From Mycobacterium gordonae (GTDB taxonomy: Bacteria > Actinomycetota > Actinomycetes > Mycobacteriales > Mycobacteriaceae), in assembly GCF_002101675.1 (NCBI RefSeq), contig NZ_LQOY01000093.1, forward strand, positions 1 to 64,000: a DNA stretch of 64,000 nucleotides, given 5' to 3'. The position numbers and the translations under genes are program-made. Positions 42,965-51,791 of this stretch are shown here, in pieces; position 1 is the first letter of the stretch, and every line of letters begins with the position of its first letter. A model generated the notes under the pieces. That model was not told where the DNA came from and ran no database searches. It saw only the letters and a list, made by a program, of their open reading frames with translations.

Positions 42965-43822
42965 ATGCCTGTTCGAACTGCGCTGTCCCCCGGCGTGCTG
43001 TCCCCGACGCTGCCGGTGCCCAAGTGGATCGCGCGCCCGGAGTACGTCGGCAAGCCCACCGCTAAGGAGGGCTCTGAGCCCTGGGTGCAGGATCCCGAGG
43101 TCATCGAGAAGATGCGGGTGGCCGGCCAGATTGCGGCGCGCGCGCTCCAGGAAGCGGGTAAGGCCGTCGCGCCGGGTGTCACGACCGACCAACTCGACCG
43201 CATCGCGCACGAGTACATGGTCGACAACGGTGCCTACCCGTCGACGCTGGGCTACAAGAACTTCCCCAAGTCGTGCTGCACCTCGCTCAATGAGGTGATC
43301 TGCCACGGCATCCCCGACTCGACGGTGATCGAGGACGGCGACATCGTCAACATCGACGTCACCGCCTACATCAACGGGGTGCACGGCGACACCAACGCGA
43401 CATTCCTGGCCGGCGACGTCTCCGCGGAACACCGGCTGCTGGTGGAGCGGACCCACGAGGCGACCATGCGGGCGATCAAGGCCGTGAAACCGGGACGGCA
43501 GCTCTCGGTGGTCGGCCGCGTCATCGAATCGTATGCAAATCGGTTCGGCTACAACGTGGTTCGCGACTTCACCGGTCATGGCATCGGCACGACTTTCCAC
43601 AATGGTCTGGTGGTGCTGCACTACGACCAGCCCGCGGTCGAGACGGTCATTCAGCCGGGGATGACCTTCACCATCGAGCCGATGATCAATCTGGGCTCAC
43701 TGGACTACGAGATCTGGGACGACGGCTGGACCGTGGTCGCCAGGGACCGCAAGTGGACCGCCCAGTTCGAGCACACCCTGCTGGTCACCGACACCGGTGC
43801 CGAAATCCTGACCCTGCCGTGA
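42965..43822 (+). CDS. map: Methionine aminopeptidase, type Ia with linker
   Basis: A 285-residue metallopeptidase (MapB, the length of Rv2861c). A 40-residue N-terminal extension with a PxxPxPKW motif ([16 protein letters not shown]) is proposed to dock on the ribosome. Metal ligands are present: Asp in [19 protein letters not shown], His in [14 protein letters not shown], and Glu in TIEPMINLG and QFEHTLLV. It removes the initiator Met of nascent proteins. ATG 42965 was chosen over a reading from 42842 whose first 41 residues are encoded by the palindromic repeat. Confidence 0.97.
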   Translation: MPVRTALSPGVLSPTLPVPKWIARPEYVGKPTAKEGSEPWVQDPEVIEKMRVAGQIAARALQEAGKAVAPGVTTDQLDRIAHEYMVDNGAYPSTLGYKNFPKSCCTSLNEVICHGIPDSTVIEDGDIVNIDVTAYINGVHGDTNATFLAGDVSAEHRLLVERTHEATMRAIKAVKPGRQLSVVGRVIESYANRFGYNVVRDFTGHGIGTTFHNGLVVLHYDQPAVETVIQPGMTFTIEPMINLGSLDYEIWDDGWTVVARDRKWTAQFEHTLLVTDTGAEILTLP

Positions 43823-43832
43823 GTTTGGTGGC

Positions 43833-43920
43833 GCGAGCAGACGCAAAGGCACCTTTTTCGGGGCGAAAATGGGCGCCTTTGTGTCTGCTCGCCGCACTGC
43901 TCGCCGCACTGCTCGCCGCA
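43833..43920. repeat. 18-bp inverted repeat and 12-bp triplicate before cobQ
   Basis: GCGAGCAGACGCAAAGGC (43833-43850) and GCCTTTGTGTCTGCTCGC (43875-43892) form an 18-bp inverted repeat with one mismatch, a type of palindrome I recall as common between mycobacterial genes. It is followed by three copies of CTGCTCGCCGCA (43885-43920). It may end the map transcript. An ATG inside it is in frame with cobQ but is unlikely to be the true start. Confidence 0.75.
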
Positions 43921-43925
43921 ACAAG

Positions 43926-45428
43926 GTGAGTGGGGCGCTGCTGGTGGCGGGCACCAGCTCGGACGCCGGGAAATCCATGGTGGTCGCCGGTCTGTGCCGC
44001 CTGCTGGCGCGCCGCGGAGTCCGCGTCGCGCCGTTCAAGGCGCAGAACATGTCGAACAATTCCGCTGTCACCGTCGAAGGCGGCGAGATCGGCCGCGCCC
44101 AGGCGATTCAGGCGCGGGCGGCGGGTCTGGAACCCAGCGTGCGATTCAACCCTGTCCTACTCAAACCAAGCAGCGACGGGACTTCGCAGTTGGTCCTGCG
44201 TGGGCAGGCCACTGAGTACGTCAGCGCAGCAAGCTATTTCCAGCACCGCGATCAGGTTGCCGAAGTCGTTCACAGCGAATTGGCGAGTCTGCGTGCGGAA
44301 TTCGACGCAGTGATCTGCGAAGGAGCCGGATCTCCCGCCGAAATCAATTTACGGTCAACCGATATCGCGAACATGGGTCTGGCCCGGGCCGCCGAGCTGC
44401 CGGTGGTGCTGGTCGGTGACATCGACCGCGGCGGCTTGCTGGCCCATCTGTTCGGGACCGTCGCGGTGCTCGACCGCGAGGACCAGGCGCTCATCGCGGG
44501 CTTCGTCGTCAACAAGTTTCGCGGTGACCGTGCGCTGCTGGAACCGGGCCTGACGCAGCTCGCCGAACTGACCGGTCGGCCCACCTACGGAGTGCTGCCG
44601 TATTGCGAGCAACTGTGGCTCGACGCCGAAGATTCCCTGTCAGTGGTGGCGCACCGGGTGGTCGGCACGCCCGAGCCGCCGCAGGGTGAGCAGTGGTTGC
44701 GAGTGGCGGCGATTCGCCTGCCACGCATATCGAATTCGACCGATATCGAGGCGCTGGCCTGTGAACCCGGTCTCTTGGTGCGTTGGGTCACCGATCCAGC
44801 CGACGTGGTCGACGCCGACCTGATCGTGCTGCCGGGCAGCAAGGCCACCGTTGCCGACCTGTCCTGGCTGCGGGAACGCGGCCTGGCCGCGGGCATCGTC
44901 GATCATGCCGCGGCGGGTAAGCCGGTGCTCGGAATCTGCGGCGGCTTCCAGATGCTCTGCCGCGGCATCGACGACACGGTGGAGTCGCGCGCCGGGGCGG
45001 TGCACGGATTGGGGTTGCTGGACGCCGACATCGGCTTCGCTGCGGCTAAAACGCTGCGTCGGTGGCGAGAGCCGTTGTCGGGCTACGAGATTCATTACGG
45101 ACGGGTGACCCGGTGTGCCGAGCCGGCGTGGTTCGATCCCGGCTGCGAGGCGGCCGGCATCCGGCGCGGAGCGGTCTTCGGCACGCACTGGCACGGACTG
45201 CTCGACAACGACGATTTTCGGCGGGCATTCCTCACCAGCGTCGCCGGTGCGGCCGGCCGGGACGGGTTCGTGGTGGCCGGCGACGTGAATGTCTCCGCTC
45301 GCCGCGACCGTCAACTCGACGTTGTCGCCGACCTGCTCGACGAGCACCTCGACGTGAACGCGGTGCTGGATTTGCTGACCGGTCCGCCGGCGCGGCGACC
45401 GCATCTTTGCAGCGAGTTGCGCCGGTAA
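43926..45428 (+). CDS. cobQ: Cobyric acid synthase
   Basis: About 500 residues; amidates four side chains of adenosylcobyrinic acid a,c-diamide in cobalamin synthesis. The N-terminal ATP-dependent domain has the P-loop variant [12 protein letters not shown] and [12 protein letters not shown], and the C-terminal class I glutaminase domain has the nucleophile in GICGGFQML and His in [11 protein letters not shown] 43926 was chosen, because an upstream ATG at 43869 adds 19 residues coded by a palindrome and a 12-bp repeat. In H37Rv cobQ1 is elsewhere, so this placement differs. Confidence 0.93.
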   Translation: MSGALLVAGTSSDAGKSMVVAGLCRLLARRGVRVAPFKAQNMSNNSAVTVEGGEIGRAQAIQARAAGLEPSVRFNPVLLKPSSDGTSQLVLRGQATEYVSAASYFQHRDQVAEVVHSELASLRAEFDAVICEGAGSPAEINLRSTDIANMGLARAAELPVVLVGDIDRGGLLAHLFGTVAVLDREDQALIAGFVVNKFRGDRALLEPGLTQLAELTGRPTYGVLPYCEQLWLDAEDSLSVVAHRVVGTPEPPQGEQWLRVAAIRLPRISNSTDIEALACEPGLLVRWVTDPADVVDADLIVLPGSKATVADLSWLRERGLAAGIVDHAAAGKPVLGICGGFQMLCRGIDDTVESRAGAVHGLGLLDADIGFAAAKTLRRWREPLSGYEIHYGRVTRCAEPAWFDPGCEAAGIRRGAVFGTHWHGLLDNDDFRRAFLTSVAGAAGRDGFVVAGDVNVSARRDRQLDVVADLLDEHLDVNAVLDLLTGPPARRPHLCSELRR

Positions 45429-45447
45429 GACGGGTGAAAAGGCCGCA

Positions 45448-45537
45448 ATGCCGAAGGCACGGGGCATCGGCAATTTCGCTCTTCAGGCCATCAACTTCGT
45501 GCAGCGGCGGCTGACGGGTCTGCTCTCCGGCGTGTAA
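45448..45537 (+). CDS. Possible 29-residue peptide
   Basis: A small open reading frame ATG 45448 to TAA 45535-45537 encoding a basic peptide whose residues 6-28 (GIGNFALQAINFVQRR...) could form an amphipathic helix. AAAAGG lies 5 nt before the ATG. It is in the 138-bp gap between cobQ and the next gene. No homologue was recognised and it may be chance. Confidence 0.25.
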   Translation: MPKARGIGNFALQAINFVQRRLTGLLSGV

Positions 45538-45566
45538 ACCCGGCCCATTCGGCGTAGTTTGACGGG

Positions 45567-46130
45567 GTGCCCAGGATGATGACCACGATCGACGGGTTTT
45601 CGGCGCAGGTTGCGGTCGCCGGTCCGGAGAAGGGTGTCGTCGTGGTGATACTGGGCGCCGAGCAACGGGCGGTGGCGGCCTACGACGCGATCTGCGAGCG
45701 CCTGCACACGGCTTCGCTGAGAACCGTCGTGATCGGTGCGGACCCGCGCCTGACCGCCAAATCGGTGATCGGCATCCTCGACGCGCTCGGCGTCGGCTGG
45801 GCCGTGGTCGTGGGTGATCGCGACGGGGCTGAACTCGCCTGGGAATTGGCGGCCACGAGATTGGGCCGGTTCGCCGGCCTGGTGGCCATCGACCGCGGAC
45901 ACCCAGCCGTGGCCGACGCCGACGGTGCGGTTCTGGACGACCAATGTCCACCGGTGGAGATCGGCACCACCGTATTGGTGAGTTCGCCCGCCACGCGAAA
46001 TGCGGCACGCGACAGTCAGCGACTGGTTTTCTCCGACTACCGCGTCGTGGATCTGGCCGGGCGCCGCAATGCACACGAGTCGACAGCGCAGTTGGCCACC
46101 GAGATAGTGCTGCGTACCAGCGCCTGGTAG
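45567..46130 (+). CDS. Degenerate alpha/beta-hydrolase-like protein
   Basis: A 187-residue protein with the outline of a short alpha/beta-hydrolase: YDAICERLHTASLRTVVIG, LDALGVGWAVVVGDRDGAELAWELA, then FAGLVAIDRG. The nucleophile elbow, normally GxSxG, reads GDRDG, so the catalytic Ser is replaced by Arg and no esterase activity is expected. Start GTG 45567; ATG 45576 is possible. It ends 19 nt before glnA4 and is probably in the same transcript, perhaps as a binding protein. The assignment rests on motif outline only. Confidence 0.6.
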   Translation: MPRMMTTIDGFSAQVAVAGPEKGVVVVILGAEQRAVAAYDAICERLHTASLRTVVIGADPRLTAKSVIGILDALGVGWAVVVGDRDGAELAWELAATRLGRFAGLVAIDRGHPAVADADGAVLDDQCPPVEIGTTVLVSSPATRNAARDSQRLVFSDYRVVDLAGRRNAHESTAQLATEIVLRTSAW

Positions 46131-46149
46131 TGGGCGGAGTTGTGCTCAA

Positions 46150-47517
46150 GTGTTGCAACAGGATTCGTCGCATTTGCCGTTGCCGGAACTGGCCCACCTG
46201 GTGGGCACCGGTGACATCCACACGGTGATCATCGCGTTCACCGATATGCAGGGTCGGCTGGCCGGCAAACGGGTGGCCGGCCGATTTTTCGTCGACGAGG
46301 TGGCAGTCCACGGCGCCGAATGCTGCAGCTATCTGGTGGCCGTCGACGTCGAGTTGAACACCGTGCCCGGCTACGCCATGTCGAACTGGGAGACCGGCTA
46401 CGGCGACATGGTGATGATGCCCGACCTTTCCACGTTGCGGCTGGTGCCGTGGCTTCCCGGGACGGCGCTGGTGATCGCGGATCTGTCATGGGCCGACGGC
46501 AGCCCGGTGGCCGTGTCGCCACGCGCCATCCTGCGCCGTCAGCTCGACCGGCTGGCGCAGCGCGGGCTGATCGCCGACGTCGCGACCGAGCTGGAGTTCA
46601 TCATGTTCGACCAGTCCTACCGTGCGGCGTGGGCGGGCGGTTACCGCGAGCTGACACCGGCCAGCGACTACAACATCGACTACGCGGTCATGGCCTCGTC
46701 GCGGATGGAGCCGCTGCTGCGCGATATCCGGTTGGGCATGCAGGGCGCGGGCCTGCGGGTCGAGTCCGTCAAGGGCGAATGCAACAACGGCCAGCAGGAG
46801 ATCGGCTTCCGCTACGACGAGGCGCTGGTCACCTGCGACAACCACGCCATTTACAAAAACGGCGCAAAGGAGATCGCCGACCAACACGGCAAGAGCCTCA
46901 CGTTCATGGCGAAATACGATGAACGCGAAGGCAACAGCTGTCACATCCACCTGTCGCTGCGCGGCACGGACGACAGCGCTACATTCGCCGACGGCAGCGG
47001 CGGAATGTCGCCGACGTTCCGCAACTTCGTCGCCGGCCTGCTTGCCACGGTGCGCGAACTCACCCTGTTCTTCGCACCGAACATCAACTCCTACAAGCGT
47101 TTCGCCGATGGCAGCTTTGCCCCGACGGCGGTGGCCTGGGGGCTGGACAACCGCACCTGCGCACTGCGGGTGGTCGGACGCGGGCGCAGCATCCGGGTGG
47201 AATGCCGAATACCCGGTGGCGACGTCAACCAGTACCTCGCGGTCGCCGCGCTGATCGCGGGCGGGCTGTACGGTATCGATCAGGACCTCGAGCTCGGCGA
47301 GCCCTATGCCGGCAACGCCTACGATGCGCAGGATGTCGAGCGGCTACCCGGCACTTTGGGCGAGGCGGCCGCGCTGTTCGGTGAATCCGCCCTGGCACGC
47401 GAGGCCTTCGGCGACGACGTGGTCAGGCACTACCTGAACAACGCGCGTGTCGAACTCAGCGCGTTCAACGCGGCGGTCACCGACTGGGAGAGGATTCGTG
47501 GTTTTGAACGGCTCTAG
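46150..47517 (+). CDS. glnA4: Glutamine synthetase-like ligase GlnA4
   Basis: A 455-residue GS-fold enzyme. Visible blocks are TELEFIMFDQSYR (Glu metal ligands), VESVKGECNNGQQEIGFRYD, the ATP-site GNSCHIHLSL, the substrate loop FFAPNINSYKRF and RIPGGDVNQYLAVAA. The tyrosine adenylylation loop of GlnA1 is absent. In Streptomyces the GlnA4 group joins glutamate to ethanolamine and GlnA3 to polyamines rather than to ammonia. The next genes encode a PuuD-like hydrolase and an aldehyde dehydrogenase, fitting gamma-glutamylation of an amine. GTG 46150. Confidence 0.93.
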   Translation: MLQQDSSHLPLPELAHLVGTGDIHTVIIAFTDMQGRLAGKRVAGRFFVDEVAVHGAECCSYLVAVDVELNTVPGYAMSNWETGYGDMVMMPDLSTLRLVPWLPGTALVIADLSWADGSPVAVSPRAILRRQLDRLAQRGLIADVATELEFIMFDQSYRAAWAGGYRELTPASDYNIDYAVMASSRMEPLLRDIRLGMQGAGLRVESVKGECNNGQQEIGFRYDEALVTCDNHAIYKNGAKEIADQHGKSLTFMAKYDEREGNSCHIHLSLRGTDDSATFADGSGGMSPTFRNFVAGLLATVRELTLFFAPNINSYKRFADGSFAPTAVAWGLDNRTCALRVVGRGRSIRVECRIPGGDVNQYLAVAALIAGGLYGIDQDLELGEPYAGNAYDAQDVERLPGTLGEAAALFGESALAREAFGDDVVRHYLNNARVELSAFNAAVTDWERIRGFERL

Positions 47518-48451
47518 ATTCGATGGTGACGACCCGCTGCGCCCGGCTCCGCCGCGCTTGCGATCGCCACGGTCTGATGGTGACGACCCGCTGCGCCCGG
47601 CTCCGCCGCGCTTGCGATCGCCACGGTCTGATGGTGGCGACCCGCTGCGCCCGGCTCCGCCGCGCTTGCGATCGCCACGGTCTGATGGTGACGACCCGCT
47701 GCGCCCAGCTCCGCCGCGCTTGCGATCGCCACGGGAGTCGCCGGTGATGGGCTTGTCGATGTACCTCGAGCGGGTGCGCACCGGCGTCTGGGACATCCCT
47801 GCGGCCTACCTGCCTGCCGACTACTTCGAAGGCGTGATGCTGGCCGGTGGGATACCGGTGCTGCTACCGCCGCAGGCGGTGGATGAGGGCACGGTCGACC
47901 GGTTGCTCGACAGCCTGGATGCTTTGGTGATCACCGGGGGCTACGACCTGGACCCTGCCGCCTATGGTCAGCACCCGCACGAGACCACCGACGAGCCGCG
48001 CACCGACCGCGACGCCTGGGAGTTCGCGTTGTTGCGCGCCGCGCTGCACCGGCGGTTGCCGGTGCTGGGCATCTGTCGCGGCGCGCAACTGCTCAACGTT
48101 GCATTCGGCGGCACCCTGCATCAGCACCTGCCCGAGGTGATCGGCCACTCCGGGCATCGCGCCGGCAACGGCGTGTTCAGCAGACTGCCGGTGCGCACGG
48201 TGCCCGGCACCAAGGTGGCGGCGGTGATCGGCGAGACCGCCGATGTGCCGTGCTACCACCATCAGGCCATCGACAAAGTCGGCGACGGGCTGGTCGTGGG
48301 CGCCTGGGACGTCGACGGGGTGGTCGAGGCGGTCGAGGTGCCCGGAGACGCGTTCGCCCTTGCGGTGCAATGGCATCCGGAGAAGTCGCTGGACGATCTG
48401 CGGCTGTTCACCGCCTTGGTCGAGGCCGCGCGATCCTACGCCGCGGCATGA
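47498..48451 (+). CDS. Class I glutamine amidotransferase-like hydrolase (PuuD-like)
   Basis: A 317-residue protein corresponding to Rv2859c. Residues about 9-80 are four tandem copies of an 18-residue unit (DGDDPLRPAPPRLRSPRS), encoded by a 54-bp minisatellite. The hydrolase follows: nucleophile Cys in VLGICRGAQLLN, His and Glu in VQWHPEKS, with VITGGYDLDPAAYG as the oxyanion region. PuuD splits gamma-glutamyl-GABA to glutamate and GABA. GTG 47498 has GAGAGG 5 nt upstream and overlaps glnA4 by 20 nt. It overlaps aldC by 4 nt. Confidence 0.9.
   Translation: MVLNGSRFDGDDPLRPAPPRLRSPRSDGDDPLRPAPPRLRSPRSDGGDPLRPAPPRLRSPRSDGDDPLRPAPPRLRSPRESPVMGLSMYLERVRTGVWDIPAAYLPADYFEGVMLAGGIPVLLPPQAVDEGTVDRLLDSLDALVITGGYDLDPAAYGQHPHETTDEPRTDRDAWEFALLRAALHRRLPVLGICRGAQLLNVAFGGTLHQHLPEVIGHSGHRAGNGVFSRLPVRTVPGTKVAAVIGETADVPCYHHQAIDKVGDGLVVGAWDVDGVVEAVEVPGDAFALAVQWHPEKSLDDLRLFTALVEAARSYAAA
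47522..47735 (+). repeat. 54-bp in-frame minisatellite, four units
   Basis: Units begin at 47522, 47576, 47630 and 47684, each starting GATGGTG(A/G)CGACCCGCTG and containing CGCGCTTGCGATCGCCACGG. Units 3 and 4 carry single changes (GGCGAC; CCAGCT). The period keeps the amidotransferase frame open. The 54-bp period and place match the locus I recall as VNTR3171/Mtub34 in M. tuberculosis. Confidence 0.95.
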
Positions 48452-49815
48452 CTTCCACCCAGCTGGTCAATCCCGCCACCGAAGAGGTGCTGCGCTCGGT
48501 CGAGCATGCCGACGTCGCTGCTGTCGACGACGCGGTGGCTCGCGCCACCGCCGCCCAGATGCGCTGGGCGCGGCTGGCGCCGGCTGAACGCGCCGCCGCA
48601 CTGCGCGCGTTCGCGGCAACCGTCGATGCGCACCTGGACGAATTGGCCGCGCTGGAAGTGGCCAACTCGGGGCACCCGATCGGTTCGGCGCGGTGGGAGG
48701 CCGGCAACGTCCGTGACGTCCTGCAGTACTATGCCGCCAGCCCGGAACGGTTGTCCGGCAGGCAGATTCCGGTCGCCGGCGGCATCGACCTCACCTTCCA
48801 CGAGCCCATGGGCGTGGTGGGGGTGATCACGCCGTGGAACTTCCCGATGGTGATCGCGACGTGGGGCATCGCGCCGGCGCTGGCCGCGGGCAACGCGGTA
48901 TTGGTCAAACCTGCCGAGTGGACGCCGCTGACCACCATGCGCCTCGCTGAGCTCGCCGTCGAGGCGGGACTCGACGCAGATCTATTGCAGGTCCTGCCGG
49001 GCAGGGGTGCGGTGGTGGGGGAACGCTTGGTCACCCACCCGGGAGTCCGCAAGCTCGTGTTCACCGGGTCGACCGCGGTGGGCAAGAAGGTGATGGCCGG
49101 CGCGGCGGCCCACGTCAAACGGGTGACGCTCGAACTGGGCGGAAAGAGCGCCAACATCGTGTTCGCCGACTGCGATCTCGAGCGTGCCGCCGCGACCGCG
49201 CCGGGCGGGGTGTTCGACAATGCTGGTCAGGACTGCTGCGCCCGCAGCCGAATCCTGGTGCAGCGCAGTGTTTACGAACGGTTCATGGAGCTGCTCGAAC
49301 CGGCCGTGCGCGCCGTGGTGGTCGGCGACCCCGCAGCGGCAGAGACCGAGATGGGCCCGCTGGTGTCGCGCGTGCACTGGGACAAGGTGGCCTCCTACGT
49401 GCCCGCGAACGCGCCCATTGCTTTTCGCGGCACAGCGCCCACGGGCCCGGGGTTCTGGTTTCCCCCAACGGTTCTCACCCCGCAGCGCGATGATCGCAGT
49501 GTCACCGAGGAGATTTTCGGGCCGGTAGTCACCGTCTTGGCATTTGAGGACGAACACGATGCCATCACACTGGCCAACGACACCGAGTACGGTCTGTCCG
49601 GTTCCATCTGGACCGACGACCTGTCCCGCGCCCTGCGCGTCTCGCGCGCGGTGGAATCCGGCAACCTGTCGGTGAATTCGCATTCCTCGGTGCGCTACAG
49701 CACCCCGTTCGGCGGGTTCAAACAATCGGGTGTGGGCCGTGAACTCGGGCCCGATGCCCCGCTGCATTTCACCGAGACCAAGAACGTGTTCATCGCCATC
49801 GAGGAGGAGCAGTGA
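48448..49815 (+). CDS. aldC: Aldehyde dehydrogenase AldC
   Basis: A 455-residue NAD(P)-dependent aldehyde dehydrogenase. The catalytic Cys263 is in FDNAGQDCCARSR, the general base Glu229 in VTLELGGKSAN, Asn131 in TPWNFPM and the cofactor motif in FTGSTAVGKKV. In the polyamine-type route it would oxidise a gamma-glutamyl-aminoaldehyde (PuuC role) or a simple amine-derived aldehyde. ATG 48448 overlaps the previous stop; the reading from 48250 lies in another frame of that gene. It overlaps the next gene by 4 nt. Confidence 0.94.
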   Translation: MTSTQLVNPATEEVLRSVEHADVAAVDDAVARATAAQMRWARLAPAERAAALRAFAATVDAHLDELAALEVANSGHPIGSARWEAGNVRDVLQYYAASPERLSGRQIPVAGGIDLTFHEPMGVVGVITPWNFPMVIATWGIAPALAAGNAVLVKPAEWTPLTTMRLAELAVEAGLDADLLQVLPGRGAVVGERLVTHPGVRKLVFTGSTAVGKKVMAGAAAHVKRVTLELGGKSANIVFADCDLERAAATAPGGVFDNAGQDCCARSRILVQRSVYERFMELLEPAVRAVVVGDPAAAETEMGPLVSRVHWDKVASYVPANAPIAFRGTAPTGPGFWFPPTVLTPQRDDRSVTEEIFGPVVTVLAFEDEHDAITLANDTEYGLSGSIWTDDLSRALRVSRAVESGNLSVNSHSSVRYSTPFGGFKQSGVGRELGPDAPLHFTETKNVFIAIEEEQ

Positions 49816-50588
49816 TCGACCTGAGTCGGCGACTGGCGGGCCGGGTGGCGGTCATCACCGGCGGAGGCAGCGGTATCGGCCTGGCCGCGGCGCGGCGCAT
49901 GCACGCCGAGGGCGCGACGGTGGTCATCGGCGACATCGATGCGGAGGCCGGTGGTGCCGCTGCCGAGGAGCTCTCCGGACTGTATGTGGCAGTCGATGTT
50001 TCCGACGAGGAGTCGGTGAACAAGCTGTTCGACGGTGCCGCGCACGCCTGCGGATCGATCGACATCGCGTTCAACAACGCCGGCATCTCGCCGCCGGAGG
50101 ACGATCTGATCGAGACCACCGAATTGCCTGCGTGGCAACATGTTCAGGATGTCAACCTGAAATCGGTGTACCTGTGCTGCCGGGCGGCGCTGCGGCACAT
50201 GGTGCCCGCCGGCAAGGGGTCGATCATCAACACCGCCTCGTTCGTCGCGGTGATGGGTTCGGCGACCTCGCAGATCTCCTACACCGCCTCCAAGGGCGGC
50301 GTGCTGGCCATGTCGCGGGAACTCGGTGTGCAGTTCGCCCGGCAGGGCATCCGGGTCAACGCCCTGTGTCCGGGACCGGTGAACACGCCGCTGCTGCAAG
50401 AGTTGTTCGCCGCGGACCCGGAGCGGGCTGCCCGACGGCTGGTGCACGTGCCGCTGGGCCGCTTTGCCGACCCCGACGAAATCGCCGCCGCTGTCGCGTT
50501 TCTGGCCAGTGATGACGCCTCGTTTATCACGGCGTCGACGTTCCTGGTGGACGGCGGCATCAGTTCGGCGTACGTGACGCCGCTCTAA
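49812..50588 (+). CDS. Short-chain dehydrogenase/reductase
   Basis: A 258-residue classical SDR (Rv2857c-like). The cofactor motif TGGGSGIGLAAAR with a following VVIGDID (Asp, suggesting NAD preference), NNAGISPPEDD, catalytic Ser in IINTASFVAVMGS, and YTASKGG (Tyr and Lys) are present; GFASDDASFITA-like FLASDDASFITASTFLVDGG ends the fold. GTG 49812 overlaps aldC by 4 nt, closing the glnA4-amidotransferase-aldC-SDR operon. The substrate may be an alcohol or aldehyde of the same pathway. It converges on the PPE gene, 13 nt away. Confidence 0.93.
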   Translation: MIDLSRRLAGRVAVITGGGSGIGLAAARRMHAEGATVVIGDIDAEAGGAAAEELSGLYVAVDVSDEESVNKLFDGAAHACGSIDIAFNNAGISPPEDDLIETTELPAWQHVQDVNLKSVYLCCRAALRHMVPAGKGSIINTASFVAVMGSATSQISYTASKGGVLAMSRELGVQFARQGIRVNALCPGPVNTPLLQELFAADPERAARRLVHVPLGRFADPDEIAAAVAFLASDDASFITASTFLVDGGISSAYVTPL

Positions 50589-50601
50589 CCGCTCTAACCG
50601 C

Positions 50602-51786
50602 TCAGCCGGCGGCCGGCGGGTGCATCACCACGGTCGGCCGGAACCCGTAGCGGGGCGTTTCGCTGAAGCTGCGCCCGGTCAGGCCGCTCAGCGGCATACC
50701 GCCGAGCATGTTGGCCGGCCCACCCGCGCTGGGCGCGGCGGCACCGGCGCTTGGTAGCGCCGAGAGCGCCGAACCGAGCGGCGACGTCGTGGCGGTCCAG
50801 CTCGGCGGCACCGATAAAGATCCGATGGCGGCCGCATTGCCCGCACCGGCCGTCATCGTGCTGCCGAGGCTCTCGACCGAGGCTCCGACCTCCCCTGCCG
50901 CCGCCTCGACGGCTTCGCCGCCCGCTTCCACCGCCCCTCCGACGCCGGCCATACCCACCGCATCGGCCAGCGTGCCCAAGAAGCTCCCCGGCGTGTAGAA
51001 CCCGGAAGACAGGGTACTTAGGCCGACGCTGCTGAGCGCCATGCCGAGGGCCGAACCATCCGATCCGGTAAGGAAATTCAAGATTCCCGCCGGGGTGGAC
51101 AAGTCCGTCCCGGCCAGGCCCAGCCAATCCACCGTCGACTCGGCCCCCAGCGGAGTGGCGAGTCCTTGTAGCGCGGAGGGAATCGCCGACACGAGTTGCG
51201 AGAGCGTGCCTTGGGTGCCCGCGTCGACGGTGGTGACGCCCTGAGTGAGGCCGGCTTCGACGCTGGTGGTGGCCGGTGGTTCGGTGAAGGGAGTCAGCTG
51301 CGAGGCCACCGCCGACGAGGCCGCGTAGCCATACATCGCCGTGGCGTCCTGCGCCCACATCTCGGCGTAGAGCGTCTCAGTGGCAGCGATCGCCGGGGTG
51401 TTCTGCCCGAGGAGGTTGGTGGCGACCAGGCTCGCTAATTGTGTTCGGTTGGCTGCTATGACGGGCGGCGGCACGGTCATGGCGAACGCCGCCTCGTAGG
51501 CTGCGGCGGCGGCCCCGGCCTGTCCGGCGGCCTGCAACGCCTGGGTAGCTGTGGTTCCCATCCACGTCGCGTACGGGATGGCGGCCGCCGCCATTGCCAT
51601 GGACGCCGGTCCCCGCCATTTCCCCGTGGTCATTTCGGCGATCGCCGCGCTGTAACCCGCTGCTGCGCGGGCTAATTCGGATGCCAGCGTGTTCCAGGCC
51701 AGCCCGGCCGTCAGCATCGGGCCGGAACCGGGGCCGGCGTAAATCCTGGCGGAGTTCACTTCGGGTGCAAGGGCTGCGTAGTCCAT
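50602..51786 (-). CDS. PPE family protein, PPE-SVP subgroup
   Basis: A 394-residue PPE protein. The N-terminal 180 residues are the helical PPE domain (MDYAALAPEVNSARIYAGPGSGPML, KWRGPASMAMAAAAIPYATWM), with the usual PPE dipeptide as APE near residue 8. The middle is Gly/Ala/Thr-rich, and the subgroup motif GxxSVPxxW is GSLSVPPSW near residue 330. The end is PRYGFRPTVVMHPPAAG. PPE proteins pair with PE partners, are exported by ESX-5 and some form outer-membrane pores. It lies 5 nt after its PE partner. Confidence 0.93.
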   Translation of the reverse strand: MDYAALAPEVNSARIYAGPGSGPMLTAGLAWNTLASELARAAAGYSAAIAEMTTGKWRGPASMAMAAAAIPYATWMGTTATQALQAAGQAGAAAAAYEAAFAMTVPPPVIAANRTQLASLVATNLLGQNTPAIAATETLYAEMWAQDATAMYGYAASSAVASQLTPFTEPPATTSVEAGLTQGVTTVDAGTQGTLSQLVSAIPSALQGLATPLGAESTVDWLGLAGTDLSTPAGILNFLTGSDGSALGMALSSVGLSTLSSGFYTPGSFLGTLADAVGMAGVGGAVEAGGEAVEAAAGEVGASVESLGSTMTAGAGNAAAIGSLSVPPSWTATTSPLGSALSALPSAGAAAPSAGGPANMLGGMPLSGLTGRSFSETPRYGFRPTVVMHPPAAG

Positions 51787-51791
51787 GATGG

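Noticed and set aside
43869..43925. Longer N-terminus for CobQ from ATG 43869
   Set aside because: The extra residues are encoded by the right arm of an inverted repeat and three 12-mers; the family sequence begins directly after GTG 43926.
47522..47735. CRISPR-like array
   Set aside because: The four units are directly adjacent with no spacers and keep an open reading frame, so it is a coding minisatellite.
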